Positions 16,352 to 24,294 of a stretch of 32,837 nucleotides of DNA are shown here, piece by piece; position 1 is the stretch's first letter, and every line of letters begins with the position of its first letter. A program made the position numbers and the translations under genes. The stretch is from an uncultured Clostridia bacterium (GTDB lineage Bacteria > Bacillota > Clostridia > Christensenellales > Aristaeellaceae), in contig CAKUFA010000029.1 in the NCBI GenBank assembly GCA_934647165.1, positions 1 through 32,837 of the forward strand. Reading direction: 5' to 3'. The notes under the pieces are model-generated. The model made no database searches and had not been told where the DNA came from. It was given only the letters and a program-made list of their open reading frames with translations.

Positions 16352-16415
16352 CATCCCCCCAAACTGCCGGCTAGGCGACTGACTATCATTTTGACTAAAT
16401 CACAACGCGTAAGGA

Positions 16416-16727
16416 GTGCGTTTTGCGCAAATTGAGATGGTCAAAATAGTAACGAAAAACCCTAGGAGCCTTGAAATTCCTTGGGTTTTAATGTCTACCT
16501 CTATTTTGCTTCCAACTGCGACGGCTATCAATTCAATTTGTCGCAGGAGGACGCAGAAAAGGACGTGGGTATTCGTAAAACCACAGTTCTATATCTATGT
16601 GAACAAAATGATTGAGAAGGGCTATTGGGTATGGAGCAAAGGCAACTGCTATGATTTTTATGAAGCGCCGAAGCCCACGCTGCAAGCTGAACCACAACCG
16701 CAGGAGCCTGGAGAGTCCGTATTTTGA
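16416..16727 (+). pseudogene. Frameshifted gene for a winged-helix-type protein
   Basis: Joining frames gives one sensible protein. From a start at GTG 16416 or ATG 16437 the first frame reads TKNPRSLEIPWV to about 16487. The second frame reads NVYLYFASNCDGYQFNLSQE and AEKDVGIRK to 16579, and the first frame then resumes with QFYIYVNKMIEKGYWVW, SKGNCYDFYEAP and a short proline-rich tail to TGA 16725-16727. Each break sits in a homopolymer: one T missing at 16486-16489 and one A extra at 16577-16580. The pattern (an element for fixing identity as GI.K...Y...V..MIEKGY, then NCYDFYE) resembles helix-turn-helix proteins of plasmids and integrative elements in Clostridia; I cannot name the family. 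It may be a decayed gene, or an intact one if the assembly has homopolymer errors. Confidence 0.6.
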
Positions 16728-16947
16728 ACCGTTCGCCCAGCGGATTTCCCGTCCGTTTTGCGAATGCTCCTGTCGCCTGCTGAACAGAATAGACTGCCGC
16801 GCAATAGAGAAATAGTATAAAATATAAAAGAAAACATGCTACACGGTGGTTTCGATTATATCTTTCAGTCTCTTGCTGCCCAGCTTTGCAGAGGTACGCG
16901 CATCATAAAACCGTACATCGTAACGGTGGAGAAGTCTACCGAAAGGA
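16728..16947. other. Intergenic stretch with no convincing gene
   Basis: The stretch is AT-richer around 16810-16835. Short open frames exist on both strands (about 55 codons on the plus strand from 16839, about 37 on the minus strand ending near 16851). Neither has a ribosome binding site or recognised family. I see no repeat of the tRNA-Pro 3' end here that would mark an integration site. Confidence 0.4.
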
Positions 16948-16985
16948 TAAAGAAAAGTCCTGAAACCTTTACGATTTCAGAACTT
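16948..16985 (-). terminator. Intrinsic terminator of tRNA-Pro
   Basis: An 11-bp stem (16955-16965 with 16975-16985, one G-T pair) is followed on the minus strand by TTCTTT, 9 bases past the tRNA 3' end. Confidence 0.85.
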
Positions 16986-16994
16986 TCTCTAACG

Positions 16995-17068
16995 TCTGGG
17001 TGAGAAGATTCGAACTTCCGGCCTCTTGAACCCCATTCAAGCACGCTACCAAACTGCGCCACACCCAG
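16995..17068 (-). tRNA. tRNA-Pro (anticodon GGG)
   Basis: Read on the minus strand: 7-bp acceptor stem CTGGGTG/CACCCAG (17068-17062 with 17002-16996) and discriminator A (16995). The D arm is GCGC/GCGT and the anticodon stem CTTGA/TCAAG, with loop ATGGGGT giving anticodon GGG (plus 17032-17034). The T arm carries TTCGAAT. The 3' CCA is not encoded. It reads proline codons CCC and CCU. It has its own perfect promoter and terminator. Confidence 0.95.
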
Positions 17069-17115
17069 ATATTCTGTTCGTTCTCGGGCGTTTTTATCAC
17101 CAGCGAACGTTACTT

Positions 17116-17144
17116 ATTATAGCAGTGATTTCGCTTTTTGTCAA
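17116..17144 (-). promoter_or_regulatory. Consensus sigma-A promoter of tRNA-Pro
   Basis: On the minus strand TTGACA (17144-17139), 17-base spacer, TATAAT (17121-17116): a full consensus match, as expected for a stable RNA gene. The transcript starts about 40 bases before the mature tRNA. Confidence 0.95.
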
Positions 17145-17199
17145 CACCTTTTTTATGGCTTTTTCACATTTTTTCGCAAAGAGGACGGACAAAAGAGTT

Positions 17200-17247
17200 C
17201 AAGAAGGATCAAGCCTCCTGCTTTTGATTGGAAGAGCAGAAGGCTTG
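17200..17247 (-). terminator. Probable terminator of the D-2-hydroxyacid dehydrogenase gene
   Basis: A 13-bp stem (CAAGCCTCCTGCT 17210-17222 with 17235-17247, one mismatch or wobble) lies 27 bases past the stop. The minus-strand 3' side continues with a T-rich but broken run (ATCCTTCTT), so efficiency is uncertain. Confidence 0.6.
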
Positions 17248-17274
17248 TAAAGAAAGGAGCAGGAAGAGGCTGAT

Positions 17275-18225
17275 TTACAGGGTTACCAAATTTTCCGGTG
17301 CGCCTGCAAGGAAACTGTCCAGATTACGGAACACAATTTGCGCACGAAGCGCCATGGATTCTTGTGTAGCAAAGGCAACGTGCGGGGTCAGAAGAGTGTT
17401 TGGAGTGTGCAGGAGCGGCTCACTGTCATCTAACGGCGGCTCTTTTTCAAACACATCAATCCCTGCGCCGGCAAGTTTTCCGGTGTGCAGGGCCTCGGAT
17501 AAGGCGATGCTGTCAACAACGCCGCCGCGAGCCAGGTTCAACAGCAGCGCGCCATCCTTCATCAGGGCGATGGTTTGCGCATTGATCAGGTGCCGAGTGC
17601 CTGCGTTGAGCGGGCAATGCAGCACCACAATGTCGGCTTCATGCAGCAACGCTTCCAAAGGCATGCACTGAATTTCATCCACCATACCAGCGCAGTGGCT
17701 TGGACTTGTGCCAATTACATGGCAGCCAAAGGCCTGACACAGTTGGGCTGTGCGGCGGCCGATTTTGCCAAGCCCGATGATGCCCACTGTTTTGCCGCGC
17801 AGTTCACATCCAACAAGGCCGGTTTTGTCCTGATAGCTGCGGCAGCGAGCCTCTACTTGCGGCACATGCCGAAGGAGGCTGAGCATCATTTCAATAGCCA
17901 ATTCGGCTACGGCTTCGTTGGAATAGCCGCTGGCGTTGCTTACTTGTGCACCCAACGCCTTTGCGGCTGCAAGATCCACATGATCTACGCCGGTGAAGGC
18001 AACATCAATGTAGCGCAAGTGCGTGCAGGAGCGCAGAGCTTCGCCCGGCAATGGCATGTTGGCAAGCATCACCACATCAGCATCACAGATTTCGTTTGCA
18101 AGAACCTTCACATCGTCTGTGCGAGGGAAAGATGCAAAGGTATGGCCTTTGGCCAGCAGGGAAGAAACATAGCTTTCCAGCAGAGTAGAAGGAATACCAA
18201 GAGATTCTGTGAGAACAATGTGCAT
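17275..18225 (-). CDS. D-isomer-specific 2-hydroxyacid dehydrogenase
   Basis: An NAD(P)-dependent reductase of 2-oxoacids to D-2-hydroxyacids, 316 residues, cytosolic. The Rossmann motif GLGKIG is at 151-156, and the catalytic triad is Arg233 (LARGG), Glu262 (KEPP) and His282 (TPHVAF). At the end of the second strand of the nucleotide domain the sequence is VIGTSPS, lacking the aspartate usual in NAD-specific members, so NADP use is possible. I chose ATG 18225 (GAGGTG 6 bases upstream) over GTG 18234, which would overlap that ribosome site. It could be a glycerate/hydroxypyruvate, phosphoglycerate or lactate dehydrogenase; the short single-domain form argues against a full SerA. Monocistronic, divergent from the phosphofructokinase. 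Confidence 0.9.
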   Translation of the reverse strand: MHIVLTESLGIPSTLLESYVSSLLAKGHTFASFPRTDDVKVLANEICDADVVMLANMPLPGEALRSCTHLRYIDVAFTGVDHVDLAAAKALGAQVSNASGYSNEAVAELAIEMMLSLLRHVPQVEARCRSYQDKTGLVGCELRGKTVGIIGLGKIGRRTAQLCQAFGCHVIGTSPSHCAGMVDEIQCMPLEALLHEADIVVLHCPLNAGTRHLINAQTIALMKDGALLLNLARGGVVDSIALSEALHTGKLAGAGIDVFEKEPPLDDSEPLLHTPNTLLTPHVAFATQESMALRAQIVFRNLDSFLAGAPENLVTL

Positions 18226-18267
18226 TCGTATCACCTCAAAGGCCTCAATAAGTCTGTTTCCATGTCT

Positions 18268-18296
18268 ATTATAACCATAATGTCTTGAAAAGTCTA
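18268..18296 (-). promoter_or_regulatory. Promoter of the D-2-hydroxyacid dehydrogenase gene
   Basis: On the minus strand -35 TAGACT (18296-18291), 17-base spacer, -10 TATAAT (18273-18268). The -35 is weaker than most in the window. Confidence 0.7.
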
Positions 18297-18322
18297 CATC
18301 AGGGGATGATAAATTGTCCTCC

Positions 18323-18351
18323 TTGACGCAAAAGCACCACTATTGTACAAT
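18323..18351 (+). promoter_or_regulatory. Promoter of the phosphofructokinase gene
   Basis: -35 TTGACG (18323-18328), 17-base spacer, -10 TACAAT (18346-18351). It is divergent from the dehydrogenase promoter; the two -35 boxes are 26 bases apart. Confidence 0.85.
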
Positions 18352-18409
18352 AATAACATCAAAGCGCAAGCATGCGTGACACAGGGACAAGAAAAGGGGA
18401 ATGGCAAAC

Positions 18410-19585
18410 ATGTCAAAACTGCTTATTGCCCACGGCGGCGGGGCTACGTCCGTCATTAATGCGTCGTTGTATGGCGCGATTGTGGAAGCGAAAGAAAGTG
18501 GCAAAGTGGACGCCGTGTGGGGAGCTGTGTACGGTTCTGCAGGCATCCTGAAGGAAGAATTTTGTGATTTGTCTGCATTGACGGACGAGGAGCTTGAGCG
18601 CCTGCGTCTATCACCTGCATCGGCCATTGGCACCAGCCGAACGCCGCTTTATGACGCGGAATATGCCCGGATGCGCGAGGTGCTGCTTAAGCATGATATT
18701 GGCTATGTGCTTTTCACCGGCGGCAATGGCAGCATGGATACCTGCGGCCACTTGGCCAAGGCTTGCAAAGGCACAAATATCGTGGTGGGCGGCATCCCCA
18801 AAACGGTGGATAATGACCTGGGAGGCATTGACCATGCGCCTGGCTATGGCAGCGCAGCTCGTTTTGCGGCACAAACCATGCGGGAAATTGCCACAGATGT
18901 TGCTTCTCTGCCTATCCATGTCTGTGTGGTGGAATACATGGGGCGCAACGCCGGGTGGATCACGGCGGCCACAGCGTTGGCACGGGGCGAAGGCTGCACA
19001 GGCCCTGATTTGATTCTGCTGCCGGAAATTCCTTTTGATGAGGAACGCTTCCTTTCCGAAGTCAAACGTGTGTGGGAGAACGGCCATGGCGTGATGGTGG
19101 CAGTGAGCGAGGGACTACATTATGCAGACGGAACGCCTGTTGCTCCGCTCATCTTCAAAACGGAGCGTGCTTCCTATTTCGGAGATGTATCCGGCACACT
19201 GGCCAATCTGGTGACCAAGAAACTGGGTATTAAAGCGCGCAGTGAGAAACCCGGTATTCTGGGACGCTCCTGCCCGGAAATGGCGTCCGATGTGGATCGG
19301 GATGAGGCGGTGCGCATGGGCCGCCTGGCAGCTCGCACAGTGCTTGACGGCATTGGCGGAAAGATGGCCGGCCTGCGCCGGGTAAGCACGGAACCCTACA
19401 GGGTGGAAGAAGTGTTGATTCCTGTAGAGCAGGTGATGATGGCCGAACGGCTGTTTCCGGAAGAATATATGGACAGGGATCGCTATGATGTGACAGAGGA
19501 ATTTGTGCGATGGGCACGCCCGCTGATTGGTCAGCCATTGCCGCATTATCTCAACTGCCAAACACCGATGAAACTTGACCTTTAA
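18410..19585 (+). CDS. 6-phosphofructokinase, motif of the PPi-linked group
   Basis: Phosphorylates fructose 6-phosphate in glycolysis. The 391-residue product has the PFK-A fold: GGNGS (104-108), PKTVDND (130-136, catalytic aspartates), GYGSAA and MGRNAGW (177-183). The lysine in PKT matches PPi-dependent enzymes, where ATP-dependent PFKs have glycine. The preceding motif keeps glycine after GGN rather than the second aspartate typical of many PPi enzymes, so the phosphate donor is not certain. Length also fits the longer, non-PfkA group. ATG 18410 is favoured because AAGGGG is 9-10 bases upstream; in-frame ATG 18401 would abut it. It ends at a strong bidirectional terminator. Confidence 0.92.
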   Translation: MSKLLIAHGGGATSVINASLYGAIVEAKESGKVDAVWGAVYGSAGILKEEFCDLSALTDEELERLRLSPASAIGTSRTPLYDAEYARMREVLLKHDIGYVLFTGGNGSMDTCGHLAKACKGTNIVVGGIPKTVDNDLGGIDHAPGYGSAARFAAQTMREIATDVASLPIHVCVVEYMGRNAGWITAATALARGEGCTGPDLILLPEIPFDEERFLSEVKRVWENGHGVMVAVSEGLHYADGTPVAPLIFKTERASYFGDVSGTLANLVTKKLGIKARSEKPGILGRSCPEMASDVDRDEAVRMGRLAARTVLDGIGGKMAGLRRVSTEPYRVEEVLIPVEQVMMAERLFPEEYMDRDRYDVTEEFVRWARPLIGQPLPHYLNCQTPMKLDL

Positions 19586-19601
19586 TCGTTCAACTACAGA
19601 A

Positions 19602-19649
19602 AAAAACGCTGTGCAGCATTCCACTATGTGCATGCTGCACAGCGTTTTT
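19602..19649. terminator. Bidirectional intrinsic terminator between convergent genes
   Basis: An 18-bp perfect stem (19602-19619 with 19632-19649; core ACGCTGTGCAGCAT) is flanked by A5-6 on the left and T5 on the right. It can end both the phosphofructokinase (plus) and the pepF operon (minus). Confidence 0.92.
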
Positions 19650-19662
19650 ATATCCGGAGAAA

Positions 19663-20004
19663 TTACTCCCAATCAACGAGTCCTTTGGATTCAAGGTATT
19701 GCTGTTGATAGTCCATGTAATCGTCTATCAGGGAAGCAACCTTGACGGCCTGCTCCGGCGTCAAATCGTTTTGAGCGACGAGCGCTTCGACCATGGCCTC
19801 GAAGGCATCGTCATCCTCGTAATAGCTGTCGCCTGCATTGCCTTCAGCATCCAGCACACCGGCAGCATGCATGTAGGCCATGTCTGCATCGATAGCCTGT
19901 GCAATGAGCGTATCAATCTGCGCGGCCAATTCGCTGTGATAGTGGCGGTCAATGCGCGGCAGGATGAACGCCAGCGCTTCCTGCTTGTCATACCCTTTCA
20001 TCAT
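19663..20004 (-). CDS. Small acidic protein of unknown function
   Basis: A 113-residue protein I do not recognise. It is strongly acidic (24 Asp/Glu against 6 Lys/Arg) and has no signal peptide or membrane segment. It looks mostly helical, with a cluster YYEDDDAFEAM in the middle and a tyrosine/glutamine-rich helix DDYMDYQQQYLES near the end. GGGAGGAG precedes ATG 20004, and codon use is like its neighbours, so it is very probably real. It starts 27 bases after the pepF stop on the same strand and ends at the shared terminator, so it is the last gene of the pepF transcript. No function is claimed. Confidence 0.8.
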   Translation of the reverse strand: MMKGYDKQEALAFILPRIDRHYHSELAAQIDTLIAQAIDADMAYMHAAGVLDAEGNAGDSYYEDDDAFEAMVEALVAQNDLTPEQAVKVASLIDDYMDYQQQYLESKGLVDWE

Positions 20005-20031
20005 GGGAAAACTCCTCCCTTGTCTGGTGCT

Positions 20032-21819
20032 TTACAGCACCCGCTTAAACTGCGCCAGCGTTTCCTTGAATACTTCCATGGCGCGGCGGATGGGTTCTGG
20101 ACGGCTCATATCAATGCCGGCAAGCTTCAGCGCTTCAATAGGCGGCACACTGCATCCGGCAGAAAGGAACTTCCGGTAGTCCTTCACGGCGCTCTCGCCC
20201 TCGGTGAGAATGCGCTCGCTCAGCGATACGGCTGCACAAAGGCCTGTTGCATACACATACACGTAGAACGCATTGTAGAAGTGAGGAATGCGCATCCATT
20301 CGTTGCTGATGAGTTCATCCACTGTGCAGGCCTTGCCATAATACAGCTCATTGAGCTTGTAGTAGGCATTCGATAGACTTTCACGGGTAAGCGGTTCGCC
20401 GTTGGCGGCCATCTCGTGGCTGATCTTCTCAAACTCTGCAAACATGGTCTGGCGGAAGCAGGTGGTGCGGAATTGCTCCAGGAAGTGATTGAGCAGATAA
20501 GCCTGCGCTTTCTTTTCAGGCAGTTTCTTGAGCAGATAACGCATCATAACGGCTTCATTGCAGGTGGAGGCAACCTCTGCTACAAACAGACTGTAATGCG
20601 CCTTGGGGAAGGGCTGGTTCTTGTTGCTGAAATAGCTGTGCATGGAGTGCCCCAGCTCATGGGCAATGGTGAAAGCGCAATCCAAATTGTCATTGTGGTT
20701 GAGCAGCACGTAAGGGTGAATATCGCCAAGGCTGCCCATGGAGAAGGCACCGTTTGTTTTGTTTTCCGTGGGGTAAACGTCAATCCAGCCGTTGTCACGA
20801 GCTTCGCGCAGTTTTGCCAGATAATCCTCGCCCATGGGTGCCAAGCCTTCCAGCACCAGGTCAAAAGCTTTTTCGTAAGGCAGCTTCATTTCGAAGTCCT
20901 TGACCATGGGGCAGTACAGGTCGTACATATGCACTTCGTCCAGCTCAAGCACCTGCTTGCGCAGCTCAAGGTACTCGTTGAGCACGGGCAGGTATTCGTG
21001 GATTACGGAAATTAGGTTGTCATATACCGCTTCGGGAATCTGAAGCGGTTCCATGGCAGCGGCGCGGGCGGAGGAATAATGCCGGGCGTCAGCCATAAAC
21101 TGATCTTTTTTCACGGAGGCGGAATAGGTGCCTGCGATGGTGTTGCCGAATTTGCCATAGGTGCCCATGATCCCCTCGAACGCCTGGCGGCGCACGTCGC
21201 GGTTGTCGGCGTGGATGTAGGCAGAGTAGGTGCCTTCGGTAAGCGGCGCTGTGGTTCCATCGGGCAGCTTGAGGTCAGGAAACTTCATATCCACGCAGGA
21301 GAGCATGTTAAAGATATTGTCCGGCGCGGCGGCCAATTCACCCATCATAGCCAACAAACGTTCCTGATCCTTAGGCAAAGAATGGGGCTTTTGCCGAACA
21401 AGATCCAGCAGGAATTCGTCATAGTCCGCCATATCTGCCTCTGCGGCCAATGCACGCAGCGTTTCCTCATCCATTTCCAGCAGCTCGGGCATCAGGAAGG
21501 CCGTTGCGGTCTGTGTTTTCACATACAAGGCGTTGGAACGCTGTTCAAGGGTTTGGGCTGCTGTGTCGCCATTGTCGCTGGCCATCCGCAGGCTGGCATA
21601 GCAGACGATGGGCGTTATTTTTTTCGTCAGTGCAAAATAAGCGCGAATAGCAGCTTTGGGATCGTCCTTGACTTTGCCGTCAAAACGGGTAAAAGCTTCA
21701 ACGTCTTTTTCAAACAGGGCATAAGCCTTGCTCCAGGCGTCGTCATCAGCGAAAATGTCCGTCAAACGCCACTTGTACTGCTCCGCAATTTCGGAGCGCT
21801 TGAGAATCTTCTCAGCCAT
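20032..21819 (-). CDS. pepF: Oligoendopeptidase F
   Basis: A cytosolic zinc metallopeptidase of family M3B that cuts medium-size peptides. The 595-residue product has the zinc motif HELGH (387-391) with the third ligand Glu415 in FVAEVAST. The N-terminal helical region carries the family pattern (WRLTDIFADDDAW at residues 15-27, then a long helical PepF domain). I chose ATG 21819 because the family N-terminus starts there and AAGAGG is upstream; the 76 codons in frame before it run through the promoter. It has its own promoter (21871-21899) in the gap after topB. The small acidic gene follows. Confidence 0.95.
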   Translation of the reverse strand: MAEKILKRSEIAEQYKWRLTDIFADDDAWSKAYALFEKDVEAFTRFDGKVKDDPKAAIRAYFALTKKITPIVCYASLRMASDNGDTAAQTLEQRSNALYVKTQTATAFLMPELLEMDEETLRALAAEADMADYDEFLLDLVRQKPHSLPKDQERLLAMMGELAAAPDNIFNMLSCVDMKFPDLKLPDGTTAPLTEGTYSAYIHADNRDVRRQAFEGIMGTYGKFGNTIAGTYSASVKKDQFMADARHYSSARAAAMEPLQIPEAVYDNLISVIHEYLPVLNEYLELRKQVLELDEVHMYDLYCPMVKDFEMKLPYEKAFDLVLEGLAPMGEDYLAKLREARDNGWIDVYPTENKTNGAFSMGSLGDIHPYVLLNHNDNLDCAFTIAHELGHSMHSYFSNKNQPFPKAHYSLFVAEVASTCNEAVMMRYLLKKLPEKKAQAYLLNHFLEQFRTTCFRQTMFAEFEKISHEMAANGEPLTRESLSNAYYKLNELYYGKACTVDELISNEWMRIPHFYNAFYVYVYATGLCAAVSLSERILTEGESAVKDYRKFLSAGCSVPPIEALKLAGIDMSRPEPIRRAMEVFKETLAQFKRVL

Positions 21820-21870
21820 AAAAGTGCAAACCTCTTCTTTCTTCCACGATGTGGATGAATTTCTGCTGCT

Positions 21871-21899
21871 ATTGTAGCCCAAAAGCGGCACGAATGCAA
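21871..21899 (-). promoter_or_regulatory. Promoter of pepF and the small acidic gene
   Basis: On the minus strand -35 TTGCAT (21899-21894), 17-base spacer, -10 TACAAT (21876-21871). It lies within 35 bases of the topB stop, so topB read-through may add to it. Confidence 0.8.
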
Positions 21900-21904
21900 C
21901 TGCT

Positions 21905-24085
21905 TTATCTACCGCGGTGATAGCTAAGGGGACGATGGACGCTTGGCGCGGCGTCGCCGTTTCGATAAAAGGAAATGGACTGATGATCCAGCACAATAAC
22001 GCCGGTCGAACCACGCAGCTGCTTTTGCTTGAGGAGCAGCTGCACAAGCTTTCCTGTCAGTTCGGGGCCTCCGCCGCGGGTAAGGCAATCCTTCCACAAG
22101 GTGAACGTGCAGCCATCACTCATGCGGGAGCAGCAGAAAGCCTTCTTTGTTTCCAGAACCTGCCCCTTGCCGCACAAGGGGCAAACAGCGCCCTCTACGG
22201 CGGTGCCTGTATCGGTAAGCCGCTTTTGGCGCTTCTTGCGCCGTGCATCATCCGGAAAGTCGGCACGCAGGTGGTTTTCCCGGGCATAATTGGTCAGAAA
22301 GGTCGTCAGCTTGCGGATGCCGTCCATGAATCGCTCGGGATCTTGTTTCCCTTGGGCAATCTGTTCCAGCGCCAGTTCCCATTTGCCGGTCGTTGCAGGG
22401 GAGGCGATCTCTGTAGGCATAATGGCAATCAGCTGCATGCCCTTATCGGTGGCCTGAAGGTTTTTACCCTTGCGCACCGCATAACCAACCTGCAAAAGCC
22501 GCTCGATAATGGCGGCGCGTGTGGCTGGGGTGCCGATGCCGCTGCCTTTCATCTGCCGGGCAATCTCTTCATCGCTGATTTCACGGCCTGCGTTTTCCAT
22601 AGCTGAAAGGAGCGAGGCGTCGTTGTGCTGGGCGGGGGGCTTGGTGACATCCTCGCGGATGGCGGTATCCACCACGGTGCGGGTATTGCCTCGGCGGAGG
22701 GGCGGCAGCACAACCTGGTCTTCTTCATCAGCGGCTTTGCTCTTCTTTTTTCCGCCTTTGGGCGGCGCGGCAAGGGGCGGAACATCCTTCCATCCGTTTT
22801 GCGTCACAACACGTCCAGTGGTGCGGAAAGTATGGTCGTCTACCCGAGTGATAATTCTGGTGGCGTCGTATTCAAAGTTGGGATAGAAAGCTGCCAGCAT
22901 CCGCCGGGCAACCAGGTCATAGAGCTGGCGTTCATCATCGGTGAAAGTTTCCGGGCGAACGCGATTGGCGGTTGGAATCAGCGCGTGGTGGTCGGTAACC
23001 TTGCTTTCATCCACCGTTCGCTTGCTGACAGGGAGCTTGCCGCCCGGCAACGCACCGGGAACAAGGGATTGATAGCTTTCAGGCAAAAGGCGCATGGTGG
23101 CAACAACTTTGGGAATCATGTCCGGCGGTAAATACCGGCTGTCTGTGCGGGGATACGTGAGCGCCTTGCGGGTCTCATACAGGCTTTGGGCAACCTTGAG
23201 CGTTTTGTCAGCGGTGAACCCCAACAGCCGGTTTGCGTCCCTTTGGAGGCTGGTGAGATCATACAGTTGGGGCGGCGGTTCGCGTTTTTTGGTTGTTTCG
23301 GCAGTGATGACGGTGCCCATTTGCCCTTTGACCGAGGCCGCTATGACCCGCGCTTTTTCAGCCGAAGCAATGCGGGTATCGTTTTCCTGCCGGGCGTCAA
23401 ACCAGACCCCTTTATAATCGCCGAAATCTGCAGTGAGGGTGGAGTAACTTTCGGGCTTAAATTGCTCGATTTCCTGCCGGCGCTTGACAAGAATAGCCAA
23501 CGTGGGTGTTTGCACCCGTCCGACGGAAAGCAACGTGTCATATCGCAGGGTAAAAGCGCGGGTGGCGTTCATGCCTACCAGCCAGTCTGCTTGGGAGCGA
23601 CACTGGGCGGAGCGGTACAGCCCGTCATATTTGGCGCCGGGTTGAATGGTGCGGAATCCTTCGGAAATGGCTTCATCGGTCATGGAGTTGATCCACAGGC
23701 GGGAAAAAGGTTTTTTGCAGCCGCTTTTCTGATAAATATAACGGAAGATCAACTCACCTTCCCGCCCTGCGTCGGTAGCGCAGATGAGATTGTCCGTCTC
23801 ATCCGCACAAATCAGGGAACGGACAATTTCATATTGGTCGCGTGAAGCACGAATAACCTTGAGCGGAATGGATAAGGGCAATATGGGCAGGTCGGCCGCA
23901 TTCCAGCGCTTATAGCGATCATCAATTTCATCCGGTTCGCATAGTGTGACCAGATGCCCGACCGCCCAAGTAACGGTATACTGGTTGTTGCGCAAAAAGC
24001 CCTTGCCGCTTTCCCGGCAACCGAGCACACGGGCAATGTCACGCCCAACGCTGGGCTTTTCCGCAAGCACCACAATCCGACCCAT
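21905..24085 (-). CDS. topB: DNA topoisomerase III (type IA)
   Basis: Decatenates DNA by single-strand passage. The 726-residue product has a Toprim domain (EKPSVGRDIARVLG from residue 9; DAGREGE 105-111), the type IA core with the active-site Tyr311 in TYPRTDSR, and a C-terminal cysteine motif (CPLC 635-638, CC 651-652, Cys659) of the zinc-ribbon type. A lysine-rich insert KGGKKKSK lies mid-protein. I chose ATG 24085 because GGAGG is 6 bases ahead and the Toprim starts at once. TopB-like enzymes also occur on conjugative elements, but no transfer genes are present and the setting is chromosomal, so a housekeeping copy is likely. Confidence 0.95.
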   Translation of the reverse strand: MGRIVVLAEKPSVGRDIARVLGCRESGKGFLRNNQYTVTWAVGHLVTLCEPDEIDDRYKRWNAADLPILPLSIPLKVIRASRDQYEIVRSLICADETDNLICATDAGREGELIFRYIYQKSGCKKPFSRLWINSMTDEAISEGFRTIQPGAKYDGLYRSAQCRSQADWLVGMNATRAFTLRYDTLLSVGRVQTPTLAILVKRRQEIEQFKPESYSTLTADFGDYKGVWFDARQENDTRIASAEKARVIAASVKGQMGTVITAETTKKREPPPQLYDLTSLQRDANRLLGFTADKTLKVAQSLYETRKALTYPRTDSRYLPPDMIPKVVATMRLLPESYQSLVPGALPGGKLPVSKRTVDESKVTDHHALIPTANRVRPETFTDDERQLYDLVARRMLAAFYPNFEYDATRIITRVDDHTFRTTGRVVTQNGWKDVPPLAAPPKGGKKKSKAADEEDQVVLPPLRRGNTRTVVDTAIREDVTKPPAQHNDASLLSAMENAGREISDEEIARQMKGSGIGTPATRAAIIERLLQVGYAVRKGKNLQATDKGMQLIAIMPTEIASPATTGKWELALEQIAQGKQDPERFMDGIRKLTTFLTNYARENHLRADFPDDARRKKRQKRLTDTGTAVEGAVCPLCGKGQVLETKKAFCCSRMSDGCTFTLWKDCLTRGGGPELTGKLVQLLLKQKQLRGSTGVIVLDHQSISFYRNGDAAPSVHRPLSYHRGR

Positions 24086-24116
24086 GATGCGCCTCCGTTT
24101 GCAGAAGATATATGCC

Positions 24117-24145
24117 ATTATACCATGAATGTGACAAAAGGGCAA
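24117..24145 (-). promoter_or_regulatory. Promoter of topB
   Basis: On the minus strand -35 TTGCCC (24145-24140), 17-base spacer, perfect -10 TATAAT (24122-24117). Confidence 0.75.
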
Positions 24146-24241
24146 CGCAGCAGGAAAGCCGCATGATGCGCAGATGCTGAATGAAGGCGGGTTTCTGCCT
24201 GTCATTTGAGCCGGGAAAGTGTATGAATCAGACAAAAAGTA

Positions 24242-24270
24242 TAGACAATGGCCGCTTGCTTTGCTATGAT
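24242..24270 (+). promoter_or_regulatory. Promoter of the ABC-2 type transporter operon
   Basis: -35 TAGACA (24242-24247), 17-base spacer, -10 TATGAT (24265-24270), 24 bases before the start codon. Confidence 0.78.
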
Positions 24271-24294
24271 TACAACAACAAGGAGGGAAAAAGG

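Noticed and set aside
16728..16994. Search for a duplicated tRNA-Pro 3' end marking an integrated element
   Set aside because: No second copy of the tRNA 3' segment is visible between the tRNA and the ABC exporter gene, and no integrase is present.
16865..17062. Minus-strand open frame starting MAQFGSVLEWGSRGRKFES
   Set aside because: It is the translated tRNA-Pro gene and its terminator; such peptides are a known artefact of tRNA sequences.
21820..22047. N-terminal extension of oligoendopeptidase F in the same frame
   Set aside because: It runs through the pepF promoter and into topB, has no ribosome site, and homologues start at the residue encoded at 21819.
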